From Spodoptera frugiperda (taxonomy: Eukaryota > Arthropoda > Insecta > Lepidoptera > Noctuidae), in contig NC_064213.1 of NCBI RefSeq assembly GCF_023101765.2, positions 10,602,001 through 10,666,000 of the forward strand: a stretch of 64,000 bases of DNA, read 5' to 3'. The first letter of the stretch is position 1; each line of letters begins with the position of its first letter. The notes beneath the pieces were generated by a model. It was not told where the DNA came from, did not search any database, and saw nothing but the letters and a program-made list of their open reading frames with translations. The position numbers were made by a program, and so were the translations under genes. This document shows, piece by piece, positions 12,879-23,214 of the stretch.

Positions 12879-14429
12879 CGGTTGCCTATGAGAAATCACG
12901 TTCACCAGCTCTACATGATGCAGCCCATGCAGTTGGGGAGAACTCATTCAACCTATTGCCAGCACCAGACACAATTGCGAAAAACAACAACCGACTCGGG
13001 AACCGAACTCACTTGCTCAGCAGTTGACACCCACTAATGAAGCAGGAAACACTGAAGTTGTACCTAATATTGAAAGCTAACAAGTGTTTTGATCACTGGG
13101 TAGAGCGTAACTAAGATTTATTTCGCAGCCAACGCAGTACCTATTATTGCATTAGTCATTACATAGTACACGAGTAGTGCACTGAGAGCGAGTGGAGGCG
13201 CGCGGTTGTGGTTTACTTCGGTGTTGGGAAGCAAACTGGAGCAAAGTTTATCGCGACACCTTTGTGGGAGATGCTCTTTTGTGCTCGAGCCAGGCGGCAG
13301 CGGAGCGAACAATGACTGACCTCCGCCGGCTGCGACCTTGGAGACTCCACTGGTTAAACACGATACCTTTGTCACACTGAAATCTAAACTTATCTCATTT
13401 TCTTTGTAAACACAAGTAGGTATTGTTTGCCAACTTTATGAAAAAGATTAAGGTAAATTGAGGTAAGTACTCACCTACGCACTTTGCTCTAAACTTGTAA
13501 CCAGCCGCTATACCCAGAGTACCTGTAAGTAAGTAGTTAACCAATCCACTACACGTGATCCTCAATAAGTGTTGCGCGACGCGCCGCGCCGGCCAGGTCG
13601 TTCACTAGGGCGCCATCATTACATACTTCATAAATAGGAAGTAGCTTGTACGTAGATTTTCCATGAAACGGTTTCGTTAAAAGCCCGTCTTATGGAGGCT
13701 CAGGCGATGTTATTTCACCGACCCTCTTTACTAAATCAAATAAATGCTCTGGAAGAATTCGCTCAACGAAAAAACGAAAAAGAACGAATTACGAATGTTT
13801 GAGTGAATTAATGCGACATAATGAAGTCATTATTTTCTTAATTGAAGACGGTATTGGTTTCTTTGCCATGGCAGAAATAACGCGGTCTTTATTGAACGTA
13901 ATTGTACGACAGCTGTATGTTTTCTTTGATTCATTAAACATGTACAATAGGCATGTATTGTATGTAGCACCTCGGGAACCAGGGCGCAGCGCGGCGGCCG
14001 TTGAGTAGGTAACCGCCGACATACAGTTGTCGCATTCATATTTAAAATGAGAGGTAGAGGAGGGCGCGCCATCAAACAGCCTCCGAATAATAATCCGAGA
14101 CATAAAAAGCACCGTCAACAATATTATTTCTACATCAGCAATCGACACATTCTATGAATAATACATAAACGTGAATCCAATAAAGTTCTATCCGAGAAGC
14201 GACGGCCGCAGATTCTTGACACAAACACGGAACGTAACGAATGTTTAACAACGCGCGGGTATAAAATGCTTTGTGTTTGTGTACAGTACAGACTGCTTGT
14301 AATATTTTTAGCAAAACATTCTGCCGGTAGGTATCTAGACACACGGCAGTGTGTCCGCCAAGTTCGAGCAAAAAACCGACACACCGGCCGTGGGTTATAT
14401 TATACGAACCATTTCGGGCCAAGTTCGAC
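12879..14429. other. Non-coding stretch, no gene seen
   Basis: Overlapping open frames on both strands at 13118-13380 and 13789-14148 have no domain signature and no convincing splice boundaries. Confidence 0.5.
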
Positions 14430-15015
14430 CGAATAAATCTGTGCGTGAAAGGACTTGTAATCCTCGTTATTTTGCTCATTGAAAGCGACGCGTGTTCACC
14501 GCGCGGAGGCGGGAGCGGACGCGGGCGCGGGCGCGGGCTGAAGTAAATTACATCCCACCCAAAACATAAATGTGAAAGGCTGCCAAGTTCGATAATATTG
14601 GAATGCTTCGCCTATAAAAGAAGTGAGATCTAAATAAGTACCAAGTTCCATACACAGACTTCTGTTAAAAATGATATAACTTGGCAAGTTTTAATAGAAA
14701 ATTACATACTTGACTCATTGCGTTTAGTAGGTTTATAACAAAGTGTGTGAAAACTTGCCAACTTGTTATATCATTTTTAACTGAGGTCTGTGTATGGAAC
14801 TTGGTACTTATTTAGATCTCACTTCTTTTATAGGCGAAGCATTCCAATATTATCGAACTTGGCAGCCTTTCACATTTATGTTTTGGGTGGGATGTAATTT
14901 ACTTTAGCCCGCGCCCGCGCCCGCGTCCGCTCCCGCCTCCGCGCGGTGAACACGCGTCGCTTTCAATGAGCAAAATAACGAGGATTACAAGTCCTTTCAC
15001 GCACAGATTTATTCG
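14430..15015. repeat. Near-perfect long palindrome (hairpin-forming inverted repeat)
   Basis: The left arm 14430-14692 and right arm 14750-15015 are inverted copies of about 264 bp, with a 57-bp spacer. Both arms include the same GC-rich block (about 14490-14537 and 14909-14952), the same AACATAAATGTGAAAGGCTG segment and the same TAAAAATGATATAAC segment near the spacer. Only a handful of mismatches and a small indel near the spacer are visible. The ends have no recognisable transposon terminus or target duplication. Open frames within the arms are mirror images of each other and not credible genes. A transcript would fold into an approximately 260-bp double-stranded RNA. Confidence 0.95.
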
Positions 15016-18000
15016 TATTTACGTCAACAACAACGTTATTAAAAGAAACGTCTCTGACATGAAAGGCATTTTTCATTACAACAATATATTTATGAAGAGA
15101 AGAACATATTTTGGACGATATTTTACCAGGCGAGGCGTAGCTTTCAAATCTCTAATGATCGGTAACAAAGCCTTCAAACCCCGGGTCACAATGTGATTGG
15201 TGCTCACGTGTAGTCCATCAGTGTATGTACCATACATAACAAATTAATAATACCTAGGTCCCTTCCTACTGTACATCGCTTAGGTACCAAGTCCATATCG
15301 CAATCAAAATTGGATTTCGAAACTGAACCCAATGAATGTTCTGAACAAATCGGATTGGAGACCTGCTTTACTATAAAAGAAATAAAAGCGAAATACCTAA
15401 GTAATTTTTGACATAGCTCCGTAAATGTTTCTTGAGAAGTTGCGAGCGACTACAGACATAGGTAGTGTAAGTTTAGCGCGCAGTGGGTACGTGAGAAATT
15501 CAAACACAAGCGACCCGACAACGCTCGCCGCCCGGACCCGGCGCCCGGCGCCCGGACCCGGCGCCCGTGTCCCTGAATATCGCTCAGCTCGCGACGTTTT
15601 CTTTCCTACTCATGATATTTATTCTGTAAACACAGAGCGGGGAGACTTGTATTTGTACACCTTTCCCTTTAATGTCCTTATCTTAAATTGATCCTTCACG
15701 TTTTAGTGCTTTGATCATTATTACAAAGAACATTTTGTTTCCACTAGGTGCCGCGTGACCGCGTGGCCCGTGTCACTCCGCACATATCGTCACACCTATC
15801 ACAATATCCGCTCTCCTGCTCGCGCCTCTCGTACGTTTCCTAGCCGCCCACAGCGCCGTATCCACCAATTTGCATACAAATTGCATACAGACCAGACCGT
15901 TAACCCAAAATATTGCACACAGGTACCTTCCTATAGGAACCTACACTTCCTTTAACGATGTGTTCAAAGTCATTCCAGAGTATCACAGACGGTTTACTAA
16001 GTATAGTTACCAACTTACACGTGAATAATATAATCCGTCAGCCGAGGTCGCGGCCAGAAGTGTAGCGCTTCAGAAATGAAAGCATATTCTTGTCTCTCGT
16101 ACGTACACAATATCAAGATACAAACATGCTTTGATGTATGTACTTACAAGCCGCCGACGTAACGTAGGTACTTACTGAGGCACTAGAGAACAGTGGACTC
16201 GCGTCGTCACTGTGTTGCCATATCTACAGGCTACTGGCTACAGCTTGTAATTACCGAGCCCGTGCGCGCAACCATTGTACGCCTGCACAGGTAACAAGAG
16301 AGTTAATAAAAGTGAATAAAGAAACGGAATAACAGATGCCCCTATTATAAACATTACGCGTTTAAAAGGGCGCGCGCGAATTCACGGCTCTATAAAAGCC
16401 GTAATGGAAGCAAAGCTTTGTTCTATCGTTTTTTCAATTACGAGGTCGAGTTGTGGGATGGGGCGCGGATTAATTGCGAGAGGATACGGTAAACCGCTGC
16501 GCGCCGAGGTGAGCGTCGTGAGTGACTCCCAGCCTCCGCGGAACATTGTGTCACTCACTCGTTTCCCTCTTGTCGTTAAGTCTCAAAGTGGAGCACTGTT
16601 AACGTTTGAAGTGGGTGATAGCTTTTTGACAACGCAATATAGCCTCCTTGTAAGGAAGACACATACATACCTACACATACATAATATTACATTGTGTGCC
16701 ACACAGAATAATCAGTTGTATTGAGCGCTGTTTGAAGGGTCGACCTCAAAATGTTCTGCTGTTTAAAATTTGACGGATTTAAAAATATTTCTCAATATTG
16801 CTTTTCTTTTCTCAGTTTTGCTCTAGGAGCTTGGAAAATATCCAAATGGACTACTACTGACTAGTAAGTACTGTGGGTAGCGTGGGTCACAGCAGTACTT
16901 AGGGTTAAACATACCTACAGCGGGGGGACCCGATGGTAACGGTAAATAAAGCCCCTTAAAGGAGAGGTATTCGTCCGGTAGTGGATGTGTTCCAATCTAT
17001 AAGTATGCAAGTACTTTGCTTTTCTGACATTTTCCTCGAAATATTTTAAACAATTATTAGGACAACAACAGCGACTTTATGCAATAGGACACAATAATTA
17101 GTAGCCAGCCTCAAGTAACTTATAATTAACGAGCGCCTAATTATAATGAGTGAATCACAACAAAAGCGCTTTCATTTTAATGCTCACAAAACAAATTATT
17201 TTCCGGTTCACGGGAGAAGTAACTCGCAGAATGGAATACTTTAATAGCGGCTGGCCGCGCCAACGCCGCGCCGCCACCGCGCCGACACCGCGCCGCCACG
17301 CCGAGCGGGACGCGGCCACTCTCCTAGTCTTCACTTGACGTATCACCGTCTGTACCGACTACTGCAGACAGTGGTACGGTATCTACAGACTATAGAAACC
17401 ACTCACTATGTAGCTTGGTATGGTGGGGAGACGGAGATGCTTAAGAACTGAATTATTTAAAGAATTAATGTTTCGGATAAGTGTCTGACGCACGCCATAA
17501 TATGTTAGGTTCAGCTTCAACCCTTCTCTAAATCAACGACTTGAAAATAATAAACAGTTACCGCCGTACTCAGTCATTTAATGGTTATTTAACCCAGTCC
17601 TTAGCGATTATTTTCGATACAAAATCGTTTCTAAGCAATAGTTTAAGTAATAGGTACTAGCTATCTAGCAATATCAGTTTAGTAGGTACTTACTAACTTT
17701 TCTGGTCATCTGTACGTTGCAAGTTTACCTAAGTACCTGTACCTACTTACTTATTTTATATACTTAGTAAAGTAAATCTAAATCAACTAGAGTTAATGAT
17801 GTAGCTGTAGCGCACTTCGGGAACCGGAAAATAACTTAATTTTCGGAAGTAAATAAATGAAATTCAAGGACTTCTCAAATCAAAGTTAATTTTCGCTTTT
17901 TGAAGTCGATTTATTTTTACGTGTACTTTACATTTAAGTGCCCCCCCCCCACCGCCGAGCCCTTCCGAGCGCCGTACACAATAACGTAGCTAATCAAACT

Positions 18001-19692
18001 GTGTAGGTATACCTACCGCACTGAGCCCTCCACTGCCGTATACTTCAATTTCCTGCTGTTTTCATTAATGGCTTTGCTGTAAGTAGACAGCTTAAACTCG
18101 AATCACAACGTAGGTACCTACTCACCTATTCTGTGCAAAATGTGAGTCAGTCAGGAGCCATGGGTCGGATCTAGGTACTCGTTACAAAGTTTGTTATTGT
18201 TAGTGCTCAGTTTACAATATGTCATCAAGTAAATAGGTTGGCGAGTGTGAACAGGGACCACATTGTACCTGTGTTGATGAACTTAGTAACCAGCTCGTCG
18301 CTCAGGCAGGCGGCGCACGTCTCCGGCCGCCCGGGGGAGTGCTGTGGATGTTACTAGTTAACTACTCATTACACGACCATGTAGCTGCCGTACTGCGGCT
18401 CCTTGCCGCGATGGATGGAGGTAATCAAGTGAACATGTGTGTGTTGATGAATGCTGGAGATGCCAACCACGGTTGCAATTGTTTATCATTAGTGGTATAC
18501 CTACATATACACCTACAAAGGTTACTGGGGAAGTCAGTATAATTATGTCATATAATAATGTAGAATGCGATCCTTCGCTTCCAAGTCGATCCCCGAATCA
18601 GACAATATTTCATTTTCCTATTTAAAATTCGTAATAATAACCTTGGTTTGGAATTTTTCCCGGTGTTCGATAATAACAGGCTCACCCCCCACTTAATTAC
18701 AGTGATTCTGGAGGTACGGAGGAGGTAACAATCGAATAGGGTGGCACCGTGGCCGTGGCGGTAAGACGGCACAGTGCAACGAGCGCCAGCCTCTGCGGTC
18801 CTCTTTACAGGATTGTTCAAATGGAAAGAAGTAGTGAAACCACACGACGGAAGCGGCGGCGCATTGTGGCGGCCGCGCACGTCGCGAAATAATTAGCGTA
18901 AACAAAAGCACGGCGTTAGTACCCGCCTCACGTGCGGTACAGATTAGCGCTGGCCCGCAGCTACCGCCGCCTTGGCCTATTTACTCTTTGTTCCGCCAAG
19001 TATCGCATTATTACGCCTAATTAGGAATGGAACTCGCCGAAAAAAGATTGTCCATTGTACAATTTGAGAGGTAGGTACCTACCGAACAAAAACATTCCGA
19101 TAACATTTCCAAATAGGCCAATATAACGACCGACGGATTCCACACAGCAAGCGACGCTAGAGACCTCTGTCGATAAAATTAAGCTTTCAGCCATTTAACC
19201 AACTCGCAATGCTTTCGCTTCGCCATCGCGATCGCTCTGAAGAAGACGCGTGGCGCCATCTATATAGCAAGTTAAACAGCGTAAGTACTACGACATAGTA
19301 ATGCAATGCCCTCTAGCGGCAGCTCGTCCGCGTTCGATGGTTCCGAGTGTCGCGAGACTGATGATACTGCCTTAATATAGGCCGCGTACTTTGCTAACTC
19401 TGGCAACAATGACAATCGTTCAAAATGTATTTCAAAGGGGGCGCTCATCGTACATGTTCTCAGTACAGTTTCGACATAGGTTTGTTAAGAATGAAATTAA
19501 ATTGTAATTAAACATGAATGGATGATAATGAAATGTTTTTTAATCAATTTACTAGTAGGTATCAGCGTCAGAGTAGGTGATAGTCTAGGCGCTAGGCGCT
19601 GGGTGGCTATGGCCAGTTGCCTGCAATATACCTACTGATATTTCATGGCAAAATTTTTTCGGTAATTTGTTCTTGATAACAAAAAAAAATAA
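15016..19692. other. Non-coding stretch, no gene seen
   Basis: No exon recognised. A 10-bp C run sits at about 17941-17950. Many short TAGGTACCTA-type palindromic words are scattered through 17600-19100. Open frames at 15425-15691 and 16404-16724 have no family motif. Confidence 0.5.
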
Positions 19693-20341
19693 GTTTTTAA
19701 ACTGACATGGTCACTAACACTATTATTAGAACTTATGACGGGATATTTACCATGTTTATTCAATTTGGTGGCAAATCATATATCGGTCAGACTAAGCGTA
19801 CTGTGGCTTGTAGAATTTCTGAGCATATCAGAGCGGTGAAAAACAACGACGCACAAAAATCCGCTATAGCCCAACACATCTTGGAGGCTGGATCAAACCA
19901 CTGGATTGAGTTACATAACCCACAAGTTATCTCGACAGAACGCCACTATATACCTAGACTGGTTAGAGAAGCGATTGAGATAACCAAGTACAAAAACTTC
20001 AACCGGGAGGATGGGTTTCAACTGTCGAGGGCTTGGAATCCAGTGGTCCAACTGTGTAAAACCCGCAAAAGTGCCAAGAAAGAAAAAAGTTCGCGAGCGG
20101 ACACAGTGAGTTTTGTGTGTCGAGAGTTAAACCGAGTTACAAGTGACAATGGTAGTGGTGTTAGCGGTGTCAGCAAGAAACGAACGAGAAAGCGGGTAGA
20201 CCGATTTGTCTGCTCGTGAACACCCACCCGCATTTACTCCAGTTAATCCGTGATCATGGCGCTTGCAACAGTGCCGAAATATCGGAAACTCACCAAATTG
20301 AATAAACATGGTAAATATCCCGTCATAAGTTCTAATAATAA
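19693..20341 (+). mobile_element. Penelope-like element fragment with terminal inverted repeats
   Basis: A 50-bp segment at 19721-19770 is repeated perfectly and inverted at 20291-20340, the arrangement expected of an inverted pseudo-LTR piece in Penelope-like elements. Between them lies an open frame for the GIY-YIG endonuclease end of such an element. The whole is bordered by near-identical AAAAAAAAATAAG tracts (about 19680-19692 and 20342-20354), a plausible 13-bp target duplication. The reverse transcriptase part is absent, so this is a 5'-truncated copy. Confidence 0.82.
19707..20219 (+). CDS. GIY-YIG endonuclease domain of a truncated Penelope-like element
   Basis: A 170-residue open frame. 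The first about 20 residues are translated from the inverted terminal repeat and are not native protein. From KSYIGQTKRTVACRISEH onward it matches the GIY-YIG module at the C-terminus of Penelope-like polyproteins: the YIG motif and following TKR, a histidine and arginine in the next helix, and a later TERHYIPRLVREAIEI segment with the conserved glutamate, then an NREDGFQLSRAWNPV segment typical of the end of these proteins. It continues into a basic tail (KKRTRKR). In intact elements this domain nicks target DNA for insertion. With the reverse transcriptase missing this copy is not autonomous, yet its frame is unbroken, implying fairly recent insertion. Confidence 0.8.
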   Translation: MVTNTIIRTYDGIFTMFIQFGGKSYIGQTKRTVACRISEHIRAVKNNDAQKSAIAQHILEAGSNHWIELHNPQVISTERHYIPRLVREAIEITKYKNFNREDGFQLSRAWNPVVQLCKTRKSAKKEKSSRADTVSFVCRELNRVTSDNGSGVSGVSKKRTRKRVDRFVCS

Positions 20342-20833
20342 TAAAAAAAAATAAGCAGGAGAAGGAGGTTGTAATGAAACAGGTTGATAGTTTCCTACAT
20401 TTATTATATGTTACAACATACAAAACATATAGTAACAACAATATACGATCATTTATCATTACGCCGATGCTAAACGGGGCAGCGCACAACTAATTTAATT
20501 TCTTCAATTATATCATCTTCGTATTCTGGACACAATCCAAGGACTAGATCAAAGGATAACAACAATAATGCAATATACAATATGTTTGTTTCGTTCAAAA
20601 AATATTGTTCAAGTATTTATATTAAAATAAGTATTTTGCTTTGTATTGGAAGTCAGTAGTGAAATAATATAGCAATCTAGAGAAACAACTACATAACATG
20701 TTTATATATGTGGCATGCGCACGCGCACTTCGCGTCGGTTACAGTGGAAACTGGCAATGCGCTGCCTGAGGGGTTCTCAGTTCCATAGTGCAGTCTGTGG
20801 CGAGCGACGATGCGACGGAGCCGGCTGCGGCAA
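20342..20833. other. Non-coding stretch, no gene seen
   Basis: AT-rich sequence between the Penelope-like fragment and the minisatellite. No coding or RNA feature recognised. Confidence 0.6.
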
Positions 20834-21051
20834 CTAGTCGGGACATACAACTAGTCGGGACATACAACTAGTCGGGACATACAACTAGTCGGGACATACA
20901 ACTAGTCGGGACATACAACTAGTCGGGACATACAACTAGTCGGGACATACAACTAGTCGGGACATACAACTAGTCGGGACATACAACTAGTCGGGACATG
21001 CAACTAGTCGGGACATACAACTAGTCGGGACATACAACTAGTCGGGACATG
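20834..21051. repeat. 17-bp minisatellite, 13 copies
   Basis: Thirteen head-to-tail copies of CTAGTCGGGACATACAA, starting every 17 bp from 20834 to 21038. All are identical except for an A-to-G change (CATGC) in copies ten and thirteen. The unit length is not a multiple of three and no frame across it looks coding. The near-identity suggests recent expansion. Confidence 0.97.
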
Positions 21052-23214
21052 CACTACACACGATGCAGTCGCACCGACCGCACGGTCTCGCACGGTCGGA
21101 CACCGGCCGCTGCGCAACATGGCGCGGGTCAATTCCGAGTGGGGCGTTATCGTTTCGAATCTGTTTGATGATCGACGAATCTCATGAATATCTTATCTTC
21201 GTGTAAAAAAGACGTAACTTTACTCGAAACTTCATCTCTGCGCCCAATGCTAAGTAGACCATTCTACTGAGGAGATTAACACAACATATTTAACATACTT
21301 TATGTAACCATAGAGCGTAGTAGCAGCTCCGCAGACAACTCCGTCGCATCGAGTATTTACTTCATTAACATAGTTTCATTATTGCCTGTCTTCGACACGC
21401 AGCAGTCGGCCTGCGAGTGCGAGCTACAGTTCCTGTGCCGAGGTCCAACTCGCGAGCTAACTACAATAAAGTACAAATAACGTAATATTACGTTCACTAT
21501 GTTAGTCAGCAGTAGAAGTAATGTTTACAAACTCTTACATATTTATGCTAAAATTCGAACACTCATTTATTTCTGAGTTCAATTCCTTGACAGTGTTTCG
21601 TTAGCATAGACTACATGTACTTATGACTAGGGGTCGCGGTAAAGCGTCGGCTTGCTTCGTCGGACTAGTGAAGTGTAACGTAGCCGTTTAGTTTGACTAA
21701 ACAGCGCCATCTAGTGAGTGCCAAACGACAACTGATGTACTATTACATCAGTTTTCACACAGATGAGCACAGCTTACGACTGTATATTTGGAAGTTACGC
21801 TGAAATAGTTTGTTTGAGAATGGTTCAGCCTTGTTATTGCCAGCAGCTGGCGCTGTCGCGAGCCAGCTGGTGCACGAGACTACAGGGGGGGGGGGGCGCC
21901 CGCCGCCGTACTACTGGCTACTACACGTACACACTGTCGGTAGCAGAGTTGTGCGAAACCTCAATTAATTATTGTCCGGTGAGCGTTTAGTATTTGTGAC
22001 GTTGCATAATAATATGAGCTACTTGTTACTCCCAGATTGCTAGTACACGGGGTGCGGGCGCCGCCTCCACAACCGCTCTTATAATTAATGTTTAAACATT
22101 GAAATATACTCCTTACTTACTTATAAATAAAAGCTAGATACTTATGAAATCTCTTTGGCGTGTGTATAACAAATGTTTCGTGCTATACCTACGTACCAGC
22201 GGCTCGACTCAACACTGCATTGAGAACTAAGTGGGCCACGTCTGAGGGAGCGGTGGAAGTTATTGTCAACTGTGACGTAAGCATACGTAGGTATATACAA
22301 AGACATTGTGCTATGTATACAGATGCATGCAATATGGCTGCACGTGTGTGTTCCCATCGAGCCGCCGTACCGAGTTTGGTTCCAACATCAAGCCCCGCGC
22401 GCACGGCCCGGCCCGCGGCCGCCCTCACTGCCTTCTACCACGCGAGCGGGTACATGTCGCTACACGCGCACTGCTCACTCACTTACACTCCTACACATGG
22501 ATCGTCTGCTAACCCAGACTAAATTCCTTGCATAGGGATTCATTCCAAGTATCGCAAATAAATAATTAAAAGTAAAAATAAGTGCGATACATGAGCCGAG
22601 GACCGACGCCGGGTGCGCGGGCCTTGGATCAACAAAATAATACTAGCGAGAACAATCCGCAATGTATTGGTCACGCTGTCTGCTTACACTATGGACACTT
22701 ACCGAGCTACAATAAATGCTACGCATTGGTACATGGTGTATGAAATAAACAAGTCATCTTACAAACGATACATCTAGGTTTAACGTCTCCTACACGCGAC
22801 CATTATGTTTGTGCATTCGAACAGGCGCGACACGGCGACACGGCGATCCTCGTATTAAAGCATTCGAGTAATGTTGTGTTCCGCAGCTGCAGTGGAAGCT
22901 CCATTATGACGTGTCTCCACTATTGCGTGGTACACTCTAGTCGGTAGAAACCTTTAAAGCTTCGATTTCAAAAGATTTGTGTTCGACATATAGTTTTATA
23001 TTCTTCCGTCAATATAAAAATATGACTAAACTACGCATTACACGTACTATGCGGTCTAACATCACTGTACAAGCCTTACTCACGAATATATCGGTGCAAT
23101 TACATATTACTGGTTACCAACAAACAGCTTCGTGTCGGCTGACCACTCCGTCCCCAATACAAGCAGTACTAGTGTAGACGTGTCGCGGAGCGGCGCTGTG
23201 TGTGTGTGTGTGTC
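21052..23214. other. Non-coding stretch containing the presumed M-Ras 3' UTR
   Basis: The part nearest 23214 should be 3' UTR of the minus-strand M-Ras gene, although no unambiguous poly(A) signal was picked. A 10-bp G run lies at about 21887-21896. Overlapping frames at 22142-22535 on both strands carry no recognisable domain. Confidence 0.5.

Noticed and set aside
14130..14550. Overlapping open frames, one of them repeated in mirror image at 14966-15196
   Set aside because: They lie in or beside the long palindrome, so the duplicate is a consequence of the inverted arms. No family motif is present.
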